Numbered from the stretch's first letter, positions 17,464 to 27,276 are shown. The stretch is 64,000 nucleotides of DNA from Vibrio porteresiae DSM 19223 (GCF_024347055.1 NZ_AP024895.1:2914001-2978000), one strand, 5' to 3'. Notes: generated from the sequence alone by a model not told the origin. Numbers and translations: made by a program.

Positions 17464-18447
17464 CTAAGGTAAGGTCAATCTTGCTACTTTGCCGGAAGTA
17501 TACCGAGAAAGGTCGACAGGTTCACTCGCAAATGTCATTTGAACGGCTTCTGGAGCACCTAAAACGACTTTAAATGGCTTGTCGCCATGTAGGTTCAAAG
17601 ACTGACCTTCTTTTTTGACGCCAGTCGCTAACGTTTTACCGTTAGCGTCGGTCACTTGAATCCAACAATCGGCTGTAAATACCATGGTCATTTCACCAGG
17701 ATTTGAAATCAAAACTGGCGCAGGCGTTTGGGCAGTTTCAACAGGAGCTTGAACTTTTGGAGCCACTTTGGTTTGAGTTGGAGATGTAGGTTTAGCTGGA
17801 GCGACAGGTGCTGCTGGCGCTTCATCTTCTGGAGTATCGACTTCAGCCGGTGGCACATCATCTTCTGCGCTTTCAGGTTCTGCGTCTGTCGCTTCTTGTT
17901 GCTGACTCAGCGAACTCACCGTAGCGAAGTCATCATCTTTGGTCTGCTCTGCTGCTGTTTTTTCATCTACAGGAGAGGCAGGCTCAGCTTGCACGGTTGG
18001 TTTAGGCGCTTGCGGTGTTAACGTGTCTTGATGACTATTTTGCCACCACCACAGCGAAGACATGCCAATTAAAACGATCAAAATACCCCAAGTTAGCACC
18101 ATGATGCGATGATCATGCTGTTCACGTTTGGTCTTCTTAGAAAAGCTTTGCATCGGCTGTTCTTGAGGTACAACCGAGCAATGTTCTTTATAAGACTCAA
18201 GGATCTCTTTATCGGTAATACCGACAGCTTTTGCGTACGAACGAAGATAGCCACGCGTAAACGTAGCCACTTGCTCTGAATCGAATTCATTATTTTCAAT
18301 ACTAATAATGATCGTTTCTTTTAAGCGTAAACGAGCAGCAATTTGTTTTTGGCTTAAACCTAACTCTTCCCGTTTGTTCTTCAACAACGTTCCTGGTTGT
18401 AACGTGTTGCATTCCATTTGAATGTCGTCTTGCTGTTCTGTATTCAT
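17464..18447 (-). CDS. rodZ: Cell-shape protein RodZ
   Basis: A 327-residue bitopic inner-membrane protein that links MreB to the elongasome. The cytosolic N-terminus has an Xre-type helix-turn-helix fold (LKNKREELGLSQKQIAARL, about residues 22-90), which binds MreB. One membrane segment (VLTWGILIVLIGMSSLWWW) is near residue 120. A Pro/Ala/Glu-rich low-complexity periplasmic linker and a C-terminal beta domain (DUF4115) follow. The ATG at 18447 is preferred to a TTG four codons upstream; neither has a good ribosome binding site. It heads the run to ispG and hisS. Confidence 0.92.
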   Translation of the reverse strand: MNTEQQDDIQMECNTLQPGTLLKNKREELGLSQKQIAARLRLKETIIISIENNEFDSEQVATFTRGYLRSYAKAVGITDKEILESYKEHCSVVPQEQPMQSFSKKTKREQHDHRIMVLTWGILIVLIGMSSLWWWQNSHQDTLTPQAPKPTVQAEPASPVDEKTAAEQTKDDDFATVSSLSQQQEATDAEPESAEDDVPPAEVDTPEDEAPAAPVAPAKPTSPTQTKVAPKVQAPVETAQTPAPVLISNPGEMTMVFTADCWIQVTDANGKTLATGVKKEGQSLNLHGDKPFKVVLGAPEAVQMTFASEPVDLSRYTSGKVARLTLP

Positions 18448-18720
18448 CCGCGATATCAATCTCGTATTTTGATGTCCAAGTCAAAAGCCAGCTTATCGAT
18501 TTTTATTAGAGTTAGTTTTAGCTATAACTCATGACTTCAACAAGGTGAAACTTCTCCAACGTTGTTTTCCAACGATGTCTCAAATTCAATTTTGAGAATA
18601 GTGAATCATTCTAATAGATATTAGACGTTAAACAACAAGGAATTGGGCAAGAAATTGCAAACTGGTCAAGGTTTTTCGTTAATTTAACAAATTGAATGGG
18701 GAAAATAGGCACAAAAAGAT
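18448..18720 (-). other. Upstream region of rodZ
   Basis: With the rlmN terminator this makes a gap of over 300 bases between rlmN and rodZ. It must hold the rodZ promoter. Some gamma-proteobacteria keep pilF here; no trace of it is seen. Nothing else was recognised. Confidence 0.5.
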
Positions 18721-18751
18721 AAAAAACAGGCCAGATAAACTCTGGCCTGTT
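18721..18751 (-). terminator. Terminator of rlmN
   Basis: AACAGGCCAGA (18725-18735) pairs with TCTGGCCTGTT (18741-18751) around a five-base loop, with a U run on the transcript strand. Confidence 0.9.
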
Positions 18752-18770
18752 GATAATTTATTCGATCGGT

Positions 18771-19892
18771 TTAAACCGCTTTAACTGGAATAGCGAGTGA
18801 GTCGAACTCTTTTGCTTTAGTTCGTTTGGTACGGTCAATAACATCCCCAACCAACTGGCCACATGCCGCATCGATATCATCACCGCGAGTTTTACGTACA
18901 GTTACAGTGTGCTCGTATTGCATCAAGGTTTTCTGGAAACGGTCAATGCGTGAGTTACTTGGCTTTTTATAAGGTGAGCCTGGGTATGGGTTAAACGGAA
19001 TCAAGTTAATCTTACACGGCGTACCTTTCATTAAGCGCGCCAGCTCTTCCGCATGCTCAGTACCATCATTAACATGGTCAAGCAATACATACTCCACAGT
19101 CACTTTGCCGCGGTTAGCATTTGATGTAGCAAGGTAACGACGAACGGTTTCTAAGAAGGTTTCGATATTCCAACGATCGTTAATTGGCATAATATCGCTA
19201 CGCAACTTATCGTTTGGCGCGTGTAAAGAAATCGCCAATGCAACGTCGATTTTACCAATCATTTGCTCTAGCCCAGAGACCACACCAGACGTCGATACAG
19301 TAACGCGACGTTTTGATAGTCCAAAGCCAAGATCATCTAACATGATCTCCAACGCTGGGATAAGGTTTTTCATGTTCAACAGTGGCTCGCCCATGCCCAT
19401 CATTACCACGTTGGTAATTGGGCGACGACCGGTTTCTTTTTCTAAACCAATTTCGCGAGCCGCACGCCATACCTGACCAATGATCTCAGATACACGTAAG
19501 TTACGGTTAAAACCTTGTTGAGCGGTTGAACAGAATTTACATTCCAAAGCACAACCTACTTGAGAAGAAACACACAAAGTAGCGCGATCGTCTTCTGGGA
19601 TATAGACGGTTTCAACGTCTTGGTCACCGACGCGCATTGCCCATTTGATGGTGCCGTCAGATGAGTGCTGTGCAGCAGAAACATAAGGTGCACGAATTTC
19701 GCATTTAGATTGCAGTTTTTCGCGCAGCTGTTTGTTAATGTTGCTCATCTTTTCGAAATCATCACAACCAAAGTGATAAATCCACTTCATGACCTGATCG
19801 GCACGAAATGCTTTCTCACCTAGTTCTTCAGCGAAAAATGCACGCATACTAGTGCGATCAAAGTCGAGTAGATTGACTTTCTCAATTGTCAT
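18771..19892 (-). CDS. rlmN: Dual-specificity RNA methyltransferase RlmN
   Basis: A 373-residue radical-SAM enzyme that makes 2-methyladenosine at 23S rRNA A2503 and tRNA A37. The cluster cysteines are C114, C118 and C121 in CALECKFC. The methyl-carrying cysteine is C344 in DIDAACGQL. The N-terminal accessory domain (about 1-90) binds RNA. It lies downstream of ndk on the same strand with a terminator on both sides, so it has its own promoter. Confidence 0.97.
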   Translation of the reverse strand: MTIEKVNLLDFDRTSMRAFFAEELGEKAFRADQVMKWIYHFGCDDFEKMSNINKQLREKLQSKCEIRAPYVSAAQHSSDGTIKWAMRVGDQDVETVYIPEDDRATLCVSSQVGCALECKFCSTAQQGFNRNLRVSEIIGQVWRAAREIGLEKETGRRPITNVVMMGMGEPLLNMKNLIPALEIMLDDLGFGLSKRRVTVSTSGVVSGLEQMIGKIDVALAISLHAPNDKLRSDIMPINDRWNIETFLETVRRYLATSNANRGKVTVEYVLLDHVNDGTEHAEELARLMKGTPCKINLIPFNPYPGSPYKKPSNSRIDRFQKTLMQYEHTVTVRKTRGDDIDAACGQLVGDVIDRTKRTKAKEFDSLAIPVKAV

Positions 19893-20034
19893 GAAGGCCT
19901 CTCAAAGATGGAACAAGAATTAAGGGCGCGAATTGTACAGCCTTTACGCAGCGACAACAAGTGCCGCAAAGCCCCGTTTTTTCTATGGTAATGACAACTC
20001 ATTGATTAAAAAACAACCAGAAAAGATCTCTGGC

Positions 20035-20062
20035 AAAAAAAAGCTCCTAATACAGGAGCTTT
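20035..20062 (-). terminator. Terminator of ndk
   Basis: AAAGCTCCT (20040-20048) pairs with AGGAGCTTT (20054-20062) around loop AATAC, with a U run on the transcript strand. Confidence 0.9.
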
Positions 20063-20080
20063 CTTATCAAAATCACCGGA

Positions 20081-20509
20081 TTAAGGGCGAGGACAAATTT
20101 CCGCAGCAGGGAAAAAGAACTCAATTTCACGAGCGGCTGAAGCTGGGCTATCACTGCCATGAACCGAGTTTTTACGCATGCTTAGCGCATAATCGTTACG
20201 CAAAGTACCGCACGCGGCTTCTTCTGGGTTGGTTTTCCCCATCAGTTCACGGTAACGAGTAATCGCGCTCTCACCTTCAAGAACTTGAACCATGATCGGT
20301 CCAGAAGTCATGAATGCTTTGAGATCATCAAAAAATGCTTTGCCTTCATGCTCAGCATAAAAACCACTCGCCTGCTCTTCGGTTAAATGCACCATTTTTG
20401 CGGCGATAATACGCAGACCCGCTTTTTCGATACGATGGTAAATCTCACCGATCAAGTTACGTTCAACTGCGTCAGGTTTGATGATAGAAAATGTTCTTTC
20501 TAGAGCCAT
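20081..20509 (-). CDS. ndk: Nucleoside diphosphate kinase
   Basis: A 142-residue cytosolic enzyme that transfers the gamma phosphate of ATP to other nucleoside diphosphates. The phospho-accepting histidine is H117 in NSVHGSD. KPDAVERN near the N-terminus, RNDYALSMRKNSVHGSDS and the EIEFFF end are as in the family. It sits between pepB and rlmN as a single gene with its own terminator. Length is normal. Confidence 0.98.
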   Translation of the reverse strand: MALERTFSIIKPDAVERNLIGEIYHRIEKAGLRIIAAKMVHLTEEQASGFYAEHEGKAFFDDLKAFMTSGPIMVQVLEGESAITRYRELMGKTNPEEAACGTLRNDYALSMRKNSVHGSDSPASAAREIEFFFPAAEICPRP

Positions 20510-20660
20510 AAGATGTCTTTCCTTCTCGTTTTGATTTTATAGTTTTGTTTACTCAACCCTGAGAGTGGCCACAATCAAGCTGGCTAGATAAAGCATAGAT
20601 AACTTGTTGTATTTTATGTAATGAAATTCATCACAAAAGCCAATAAAAGAGCTGAATGAA

Positions 20661-20681
20661 CAGACGGCACATGGCCGTCTG
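20661..20681 (-). terminator. Hairpin after pepB
   Basis: CAGACGGC (20661-20668) pairs with GCCGTCTG (20674-20681). The transcript strand lacks a good U run, so it may be a weak terminator. Confidence 0.5.
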
Positions 20682-20707
20682 CGGCTGACTTTTTAGGATA
20701 CGACGAC

Positions 20708-21991
20708 TTATTTCATCAAAATATTAGCTAAGGTTTTCACACCAATGCCTGTTGCGCCAGCGGCCCACTTGTCGGTAGATGATTTACGGTAAGTCGCAGC
20801 ACAGTCAAAGTGCAACCAACCTTTTTCATAACCTTCGACAAAGTATGACAAGAACGCAGCGGCTGTACTTGCTCCAGGAACATAATCACCAGAAGCAATG
20901 TTAGACATATCCGCAAAGGCTGAAGGCAGCATATCACGGTGGAAATCGCACAGCGGCAGAGCCCACAAACCTTCATTCTCTTCTTTTGCTGAGGCAAGTG
21001 CTTTTTGTGAAAATGCTTCGTCAAAGCTTAGCAACGCATGGAAATCATTGCCTAAAGCGTTCTTCGCTGCACCAGTTAGTGTGGCGCAATCGATGATCAT
21101 TTCTGGGTTTTGTTCGCTTGCGTAAATCAGGCCATCAGCCAACACCAAACGACCTTCTGCGTCGGTGTTCATCACTTCAACGGTTTTACCGTTTTTATAA
21201 GTGATGATGTCACCCAGTTTAAGTGCGCGACCTGAAATCATGTTTTCAGCGCAGCATAGGATCAATTTAACGCGCTTATTAAAGCCACGCAGAATAGCGA
21301 GTGCTAGAGCGCCAGTCACCATACCTGAACCACCCATGTCTGACTTCATAGAAGTCATGAAGTTAGATGGTTTGATGCTGTAACCGCCTGAGTCAAAGGT
21401 GATACCTTTACCCACCAAACACGCATAAACTGGAGCGTCTTCTTTACCGGTTGGGTTGAAGTCTAGCTGCAGCATTGCAGAAGTACGTTCTGAACCACGA
21501 CCAACGGCGTAAATACCTTCCCAACCTTCAGTAAGAAGATCTTTATCTTTTACGATGCGGTAAGTTACGTGCTCTGGAGCAAGTGATTTGATGAACTCGC
21601 CCGCCATGGTGGCAAGTTGGCGAGGTGCCACTTCTTCAGCACTCTTGTTGATAATGTCACATGCCCAATCTGTTGATTTGATGCGTGCGTTCAATTCGTT
21701 TTGTTCAGCTTGAGCAAGTGGTGTCCATTCTAGCTGATTGCGTTTTTTAGGCTCACGGTAACCTTGATAGAAAGCCCAAATTGTTTCGAGGTTCCAACCC
21801 TCTCCCGCTAACAGGATTTGACGGATGCTTTGACCATCAAATTTGCGCGCTGCGCGTTGAATCGCAACAAGATCGTTTTCACCTTTTAAGTGAATCGTTG
21901 CACCTTGTTCAGAGTAAGAAAGTAGCGCACCTTCTCCCCATTGAGGCTGAGCACTATCATTGCTGATAAAAACGGACATCTGTGTAGACAT
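20708..21991 (-). CDS. pepB: Peptidase B (M17 leucyl aminopeptidase family)
   Basis: A 427-residue cytosolic metallo-aminopeptidase. The M17 signature NTDAEGRLVLAD is near residue 275 and the catalytic lysine region GKGITFDSGGYSIKPS lies before it, with the metal-binding MKSDMGGSGMV segment next. The N-terminal half is the short PepB type rather than the PepA type. It lies just past the isc operon, as in E. coli, but the iscX terminator separates them. Confidence 0.95.
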   Translation of the reverse strand: MSTQMSVFISNDSAQPQWGEGALLSYSEQGATIHLKGENDLVAIQRAARKFDGQSIRQILLAGEGWNLETIWAFYQGYREPKKRNQLEWTPLAQAEQNELNARIKSTDWACDIINKSAEEVAPRQLATMAGEFIKSLAPEHVTYRIVKDKDLLTEGWEGIYAVGRGSERTSAMLQLDFNPTGKEDAPVYACLVGKGITFDSGGYSIKPSNFMTSMKSDMGGSGMVTGALALAILRGFNKRVKLILCCAENMISGRALKLGDIITYKNGKTVEVMNTDAEGRLVLADGLIYASEQNPEMIIDCATLTGAAKNALGNDFHALLSFDEAFSQKALASAKEENEGLWALPLCDFHRDMLPSAFADMSNIASGDYVPGASTAAAFLSYFVEGYEKGWLHFDCAATYRKSSTDKWAAGATGIGVKTLANILMK

Positions 21992-22106
21992 GGTTTCTCC
22001 TTGTCTTATAAGTATGGCTTTAACCTATGCCATTTAGTAAGTAACTCTTTGATGGTAGCATTTTGCCAGGGCAAAATGTCAACTCTGTTTAAGCTGAATC
22101 AAATAT

Positions 22107-22131
22107 AAAAAAACGGACCCGAGGGCCCGTT
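22107..22131 (-). terminator. Terminator of the isc operon
   Basis: AACGGACCC (22112-22120) pairs with GGGCCCGTT (22123-22131) with one mismatch, followed by U residues on the transcript strand. Confidence 0.8.
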
Positions 22132-22187
22132 ATTTTGCTTTAAAACGGCGAACTCGCCTAGATTATCTTTCCTATTACAGGAAATAT

Positions 22188-22382
22188 TTAATCTCGCTCG
22201 TCCATCCAGCATAAAATGATCGCTTCAAGGATTTTCTCATTGGAACGTTCTGGATCATCTTCAAAATCATCCAAGTCCATGATCCACTGATGTAAATCGG
22301 TAAAACGAACCGTTTTAGGATCAACATCAGGGTACTGTTCACACAGTTCAATCGCGATATCGAGCGAATCTGTCCATTTCAT
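22188..22382 (-). CDS. iscX: Fe-S assembly protein IscX
   Basis: A 64-residue acidic protein, last gene of the isc operon. The family form MKWTDSLDIAIELCEQYPD and the closing ILCWMDERD are present. IscX (YfhJ) binds iron and IscS and tunes cluster assembly. It lies 62 bases after fdx. Confidence 0.96.
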   Translation of the reverse strand: MKWTDSLDIAIELCEQYPDVDPKTVRFTDLHQWIMDLDDFEDDPERSNEKILEAIILCWMDERD

Positions 22383-22444
22383 AATAGTTCCAGTCCTAAT
22401 ATTGGCGTCGCACGGTTATCTAATACGACGGCGTATGCTTAAAA

Positions 22445-22783
22445 TTAATGATCTTCTTTCGCGTGGTTAAGAGAATATTTAGGGATCTCAATCACTAAGT
22501 CTTCATCCGCAACGCAAGCTTGGCAGCTCAATCGCGACTCTGGCTCTAAACCCCATGCTTTATCTAACATGTCGTCTTCCAGTTCATCGCTTTCATTTAA
22601 CGAATCGAAGCCTTCACGAATAATGACATGGCATGTTGTACATGCACACGATTTTTCGCAAGCGTGATCAATTTCGATACCATTTTTCAATGCCGCATTC
22701 AGTACAGATTCACCTGGTTGGGCTTCAAACTCTGCACCTTCAGGGCATAAATCTTCATGAGGTAAAACAATAATTTTAGGCAT
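22445..22783 (-). CDS. fdx: [2Fe-2S] ferredoxin of the Isc system
   Basis: A 112-residue ferredoxin with cluster ligands C42, C48, C51 and C87 in ACEKSCACTTC and LSCQACV, the adrenodoxin-type spacing. It gives electrons for cluster assembly on IscU. The start is 11 bases past the hscA stop. Confidence 0.97.
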   Translation of the reverse strand: MPKIIVLPHEDLCPEGAEFEAQPGESVLNAALKNGIEIDHACEKSCACTTCHVIIREGFDSLNESDELEDDMLDKAWGLEPESRLSCQACVADEDLVIEIPKYSLNHAKEDH

Positions 22784-22794
22784 GATCTTTTCTC

Positions 22795-24648
22795 TTATAT
22801 CTCGTCAACCGAATGGCCGGCTAGTGCAGCACGAATGGATTTATCCATGCGGCGTGAAGCAAAGTCTTGGCTTGCTTTATCAGTCTCTTTAATGCCCTGT
22901 TCAATCGCGTCAGCATTATCGCCATTGCGCAGTTGAATCAGGTTTTCAATCGCAGCCAGAAGCAGAGCGCGCTCTTGTTCTGACAACAATTCATCACCGT
23001 CCGCTTGAAGTGCAGACAGTAAACTTTCAATCACACGATCCGCTTCAACACGTTGTTCAACAAGAGCACGAGCTTTCATGTCTTCTTCAGCGAAGCTCAT
23101 TGAATCACGCAGCATATTAGCCACTTCATCATCGCTCAAACCGTAAGAAGGCTTCACTTGAATCTCTGATTGAACGCCAGTGCTTTTTTCCATCGCTGTG
23201 ACAGACAGCAATCCGTCAGCATCAACTTGGTAAGTCACGCGGATATGTGCAGCGCCAGCTGCCATTGGTGGAATACCTTTTAGCGAGAAACGTGCTAGTG
23301 AACGACAGTCATCGACCAATTCACGCTCGCCTTGCACTACGTGCACGCTCATCCCAGTTTGACCATCTTTAAAGGTGGTAAATTCCTGAGCACGAGCAAC
23401 AGGGATAGTGGTATTACGCGGGATGATTTTTTCCACCAAACCACCCATGGTTTCAATACCAAGGGAGAGAGGAATCACATCCAGCAGCAGCATTTCTGCA
23501 TCAGGCTTATTACCGACTAACACATCAGCTTGCAAAGCAGCACCAATCGCAACCACTTCGTCTGGGTTGATACTGGTTAGTGGTGTGCGACCAAAGAATT
23601 CGCCAACCATTTCACGAACAAGTAGCGTACGTGTTGAACCACCCACCATAACGACTTCAAGAACATCATCGTTTGTGACATCGGCATCTCGTAGAGCGCG
23701 ACGACAAGACATCAAGGTTTTCTTAACCAGTGGCGTGATCAGATCATTTAGCTCTTCGCGAGCTAAAGTACCTTGCCAGCCCAATACATCGATAGATGCC
23801 TGTTCTTGCGTCGACAAATCAATCTTCGCTTGAGTTGCAGCGTTAAGCAGTGCTCGATAATCTTCGGCACTAAGTTTACCGCTAAGGCCCATCTGCTCTT
23901 TTAAATGATCAGCAACTAAATGGTCAAAGTCATCGCCACCTAAAGCAGAATCGCCACCCGTGGCAAGAACTTCAAAAACGCCTTTGGATAAACGCAAAAT
24001 GGAGATATCAAAAGTACCGCCACCCAAATCATAAACTGCAATTACGCCTTCTTGACCAGAATCTAGACCGTAGGCAATTGCTGCAGCCGTCGGTTCATTG
24101 AGCAAACGCAGCACATGCAATCCTGCCAAATTCGCCGCATCTTTAGTACCCGCACGCTGCGCGTCATCGAAGTATGCTGGAACCGTGATAACCACACCAG
24201 CTAGCTCACCATTGAGTGCTTCTTCTGCTCGAGCGCCTAAAGAACGTAGGATGTCGGCTGAAATCTGAATTGGATTACGATCACCTTGCGCAGTCTCGAT
24301 GATTGGCAAGCCTTTCTCACTCGCTTTAAAACGATAAGGCAAATTTGGGTAACGCGCTTGAATGTCGCTAAGCGAGCGACCAAGAAGACGTTTTACCGAA
24401 ATTACGGTGTTCTCTGGATCCACTTTTGCACGTTCACGCGCTTCATAACCGACGCATACCTCTTCTTGTGAATAGTTCACAATCGAAGGAAGAATGCTAC
24501 GTCCCTCAACATCATTAAGAGTAATCGCGGTACCACTGCGTACAGAGGCCACTAAGGAATTGGTCGTCCCAAGATCGATCCCTACCGCCAATTTATGTTG
24601 ATGCGGAGCAGAGCTTTGACCTGGTTCTGCAATTTGAAGTAATGCCAT
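22795..24648 (-). CDS. hscA: Hsp70-type chaperone HscA
   Basis: A 617-residue specialised Hsp70 that, with HscB, drives cluster release from IscU. The N-terminal ATPase domain has GIDLGTTNSLVA, NEPTAAAIAYGLD and the GGGTFDISIL phosphate loop. The substrate domain from about residue 390 recognises the LPPVK motif of IscU, which is present in the iscU of this operon. It follows hscB by 21 bases. Confidence 0.97.
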   Translation of the reverse strand: MALLQIAEPGQSSAPHQHKLAVGIDLGTTNSLVASVRSGTAITLNDVEGRSILPSIVNYSQEEVCVGYEARERAKVDPENTVISVKRLLGRSLSDIQARYPNLPYRFKASEKGLPIIETAQGDRNPIQISADILRSLGARAEEALNGELAGVVITVPAYFDDAQRAGTKDAANLAGLHVLRLLNEPTAAAIAYGLDSGQEGVIAVYDLGGGTFDISILRLSKGVFEVLATGGDSALGGDDFDHLVADHLKEQMGLSGKLSAEDYRALLNAATQAKIDLSTQEQASIDVLGWQGTLAREELNDLITPLVKKTLMSCRRALRDADVTNDDVLEVVMVGGSTRTLLVREMVGEFFGRTPLTSINPDEVVAIGAALQADVLVGNKPDAEMLLLDVIPLSLGIETMGGLVEKIIPRNTTIPVARAQEFTTFKDGQTGMSVHVVQGERELVDDCRSLARFSLKGIPPMAAGAAHIRVTYQVDADGLLSVTAMEKSTGVQSEIQVKPSYGLSDDEVANMLRDSMSFAEEDMKARALVEQRVEADRVIESLLSALQADGDELLSEQERALLLAAIENLIQLRNGDNADAIEQGIKETDKASQDFASRRMDKSIRAALAGHSVDEI

Positions 24649-24669
24649 GGATGGGTCCTTGTTCTTGAA

Positions 24670-25185
24670 TTAGCCGAGTAGTTTTTCTTCTACTTTGGCC
24701 ACTTCATCTTTTAATTTTGCGATAAATTTCAGCTTACGTACGGTGTCAGCAGCGATGTCCCATGTGGCATCGTTCAACTGTTGTTCCACTAGTTGGAGAT
24801 AGCTTTTCAACATACGCGAAACTTTACTGTCAAAATCAAACAAGGCACTTTCAGCATCAGCACTTTGTTCTACTGCCTCAAGCTCTTCGCGCAGCTCCAT
24901 CTGTTCCATGAGAAACATTGGATCTTGAAGGGTTTGCTGTTCACCACGTAATTCGATGCCGTGCAATAAAATAAGATATTCAGCCCGGCTAATCGGGGCT
25001 TTTAACACTTGATAGGCATCGTTGATCTCCGCAGCCTTTTGCACTGCCATTAAACGGTCACGTTCAGAAGCAGCAGCAAAATTGTCCGGATGAAAACGTT
25101 TTTGTAACTCTCTAAATTGAGAAGAAAGAAGGCTACCATCCAGTGCAAACTGAGTTGGTAGCCCAAATAATTCGAAATAATTCAT
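24670..25185 (-). CDS. hscB: J-domain co-chaperone HscB
   Basis: A 171-residue co-chaperone that brings IscU to HscA. The J domain covers about residues 1-75, with the HPD motif at 32-34. The C-terminal three-helix domain binds IscU. The gap to iscA (69 bases) holds a hairpin. Confidence 0.97.
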   Translation of the reverse strand: MNYFELFGLPTQFALDGSLLSSQFRELQKRFHPDNFAAASERDRLMAVQKAAEINDAYQVLKAPISRAEYLILLHGIELRGEQQTLQDPMFLMEQMELREELEAVEQSADAESALFDFDSKVSRMLKSYLQLVEQQLNDATWDIAADTVRKLKFIAKLKDEVAKVEEKLLG

Positions 25186-25211
25186 AACAGAAGCCGGTCC
25201 TTTATTTCGGC

Positions 25212-25237
25212 TTCGGAACGCAAGTGAACGTTCCGAA
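25212..25237 (-). other. Hairpin between iscA and hscB
   Basis: TTCGGAACG (25212-25220) and CGTTCCGAA (25229-25237), a nine-base-pair stem with an eight-base loop and no U run, inside the operon. It is probably an mRNA processing or stability element. Confidence 0.6.
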
Positions 25238-25254
25238 CTACCGAGGATTAACCG

Positions 25255-25578
25255 TTAAACGTTGAAGCTTTCACCACAACCACATTCGCCTTTGACGTTT
25301 GGGTTGTTAAACTCAAAACCTTCGTTTAACCCTTCTTTTTTGTAATCCAGCTGAGTACCGTCGAGGTAAACCAAACTTTTGGTATCAACAATAACTTTCA
25401 CGCCATTGTTCTCAAAAACCTGGTCTTCTTCGTTAAGTTCATCAACGAACTCCAGTACGTACGCCATTCCAGAACAACCCGTCGTTCTTACGCCTAGACG
25501 TAAGCCGATCCCTTTTCCACGATTATCGAGAAAAGATCTCACACGATTCGCTGCGCTCTCTGATAGGGTAATGGCCAT
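25255..25578 (-). CDS. iscA: A-type iron-sulfur carrier IscA
   Basis: A 107-residue carrier that delivers [4Fe-4S] clusters. The three ligand cysteines C35, C99 and C101 (TTGCSG and GECGCGESF) are at the E. coli positions. It follows iscU in the operon, with a 65-base gap that holds a hairpin. Confidence 0.97.
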   Translation of the reverse strand: MAITLSESAANRVRSFLDNRGKGIGLRLGVRTTGCSGMAYVLEFVDELNEEDQVFENNGVKVIVDTKSLVYLDGTQLDYKKEGLNEGFEFNNPNVKGECGCGESFNV

Positions 25579-25610
25579 ACTACAACCTTAGTAATCTAAA
25601 TTAATAAACA

Positions 25611-25631
25611 GAGTGGGATTATCTCCCACTC
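25611..25631 (-). other. Hairpin between iscU and iscA
   Basis: GAGTGGGA (25611-25618) pairs with TCCCACTC (25624-25631), followed on the transcript strand by a broken U run. It could partly terminate or stabilise the upstream iscRSU message. Confidence 0.5.
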
Positions 25632-25643
25632 GCTGGCAAATGA

Positions 25644-26024
25644 CTATTGATGTTTTTTCTTGTAGTCAGCAACCGCTGCTTTGATTGCATCTTCAGCCAA
25701 AATTGAACAGTGAACTTTCACTGGTGGCAACTCTAGCTCTTCAGCAATTTCAGCATTTTTGATCGCTGCCGCTTCATCAAGAGACTTACCTTTTACCCAT
25801 TCAGTTACGAGTGAGCTAGATGCGATAGCACTGCCACAGCCATAGGTTTTAAATTTTGCATCTTCAATGATACCTTCAGGAGATACCTTGATTTGCAGAC
25901 GCATAACGTCACCACAAGCAGGCGCACCTACCATACCACTACCGACGCTTGGATCTTCTTTGTCGAATGAGCCAACGTTGCGCGGGTTCTCATAGTGGTC
26001 AATTACTTTTTCGCTGTATGCCAT
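25644..26024 (-). CDS. iscU: Iron-sulfur cluster scaffold IscU
   Basis: A 126-residue scaffold on which [2Fe-2S] clusters are built. Ligand cysteines C37, C63 and C106 and the HscA-binding LPPVK motif (99-103) are all present at the E. coli positions. It follows iscS by 37 bases. Confidence 0.98.
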   Translation of the reverse strand: MAYSEKVIDHYENPRNVGSFDKEDPSVGSGMVGAPACGDVMRLQIKVSPEGIIEDAKFKTYGCGSAIASSSLVTEWVKGKSLDEAAAIKNAEIAEELELPPVKVHCSILAEDAIKAAVADYKKKHQ

Positions 26025-26061
26025 GGTATTTTACCTCGAATCCTTAATGTTTCTGGTGTGC

Positions 26062-27276
26062 TTAGTGGCTAGCCCACTCAACAGTGTTTAGGTCTACACC
26101 TTCTTTGTACATATCCCAAAGAGGTGACAGTTCACGTAGCTTAGTTACTGCTGAACGGATCTGAGTCACTGCATAGTCCACTTCTTCTTCCGTTGTATAA
26201 CGACCGAATGAGAAACGGATTGAGCTGTGCGCAAGTTCATCATTTAGGCCTAAAGCACGTAATACATAAGATGGCTCTAAACTTGCTGATGTACATGCAC
26301 TACCTGAAGAGACAGCAATGTCTTTCAGTGACATCAATAGTGATTCACCTTCAACAAAGGCAAAACTGATGTTCAGGTTGTTTGGAAGACGTTGTTCTAA
26401 ATCACCGTTAACGGTCACGGCTTCCATATCTTTTAGACCATTAAGTAGGCGGTCACGTAGTGCTTTTGCATGGTCGTAATCATGTTGCATTTGCTCTTTA
26501 GCGATGCGGCATGCTTCACCAAAACCAACGATTTGATGAGTAGCTAGTGTACCTGAACGGAAACCACGTTCATGACCACCACCGTGCATTTGCGCTTCAA
26601 GACGAACACGAGGTTTACGACGAACATACAGTGCGCCAATACCTTTAGGTCCATAAATTTTATGCGCAGAAAGAGAGATCAAATCGACTTTCATTTCTTG
26701 CACATCAATTGGCAATTTACCCGCTGATTGAGCTGCATCAACGTGGAAAATAATTTTGCGCGAGCGGCAAAGTTCACCAATCGCAGCGATATCTTGAATC
26801 ACACCGATTTCATTGTTTACATGCATGATTGAAACCAAAACGGTATCTTCGCGCATTGCTGCTTCCAGCTTCGCCAGATCAATAAGACCATTGGTTTCTG
26901 GTTGCATGTAAGTCACTTCATAACCTTCACGTTCAAGCTGACGACAAGTGTCTAGAATCGCTTTGTGCTCAGTTTTAGAAGTGATGATGTGTTTACCTTG
27001 CTTACCGTAGAAGTGCGCAGCACCTTTAAGTGCAAGGTTATCTGATTCGGTAGCACCAGAAGTGAACACGATCTCACGCGGGTCTGCGTTAATTAAATCT
27101 GCTACTTGCTCACGAGCAGTATCAACTGCTTCTTCTGCCTGCCAGCCATAACGGTGTGAACGCGACGCCGGGTTACCAAAGGTGCCGTCCATCGTCATGT
27201 ACTGAACCATCTTTTCAGCAACGCGAGTGTCAACAGGACAGGTCGCTGAATAGTCTAAATAAATAGGCAGTTTCAT
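26062..27276 (-). CDS. iscS: Cysteine desulfurase IscS
   Basis: A 404-residue PLP enzyme that takes sulfur from cysteine for clusters and tRNA thiolation. The PLP lysine is K206 (SAHKIYGPKG) and the persulfide cysteine is C328 (SGSACTSAS), both at the E. coli numbers. It follows iscR by 26 bases. Confidence 0.98.
   Translation of the reverse strand: MKLPIYLDYSATCPVDTRVAEKMVQYMTMDGTFGNPASRSHRYGWQAEEAVDTAREQVADLINADPREIVFTSGATESDNLALKGAAHFYGKQGKHIITSKTEHKAILDTCRQLEREGYEVTYMQPETNGLIDLAKLEAAMREDTVLVSIMHVNNEIGVIQDIAAIGELCRSRKIIFHVDAAQSAGKLPIDVQEMKVDLISLSAHKIYGPKGIGALYVRRKPRVRLEAQMHGGGHERGFRSGTLATHQIVGFGEACRIAKEQMQHDYDHAKALRDRLLNGLKDMEAVTVNGDLEQRLPNNLNISFAFVEGESLLMSLKDIAVSSGSACTSASLEPSYVLRALGLNDELAHSSIRFSFGRYTTEEEVDYAVTQIRSAVTKLRELSPLWDMYKEGVDLNTVEWASH

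Noticed and set aside
23408..23833. 141-codon frame opposite hscA
   Set aside because: It has no recognisable family, is rich in Ser, Thr and Arg as antisense shadows are, and overlaps the well-supported hscA.
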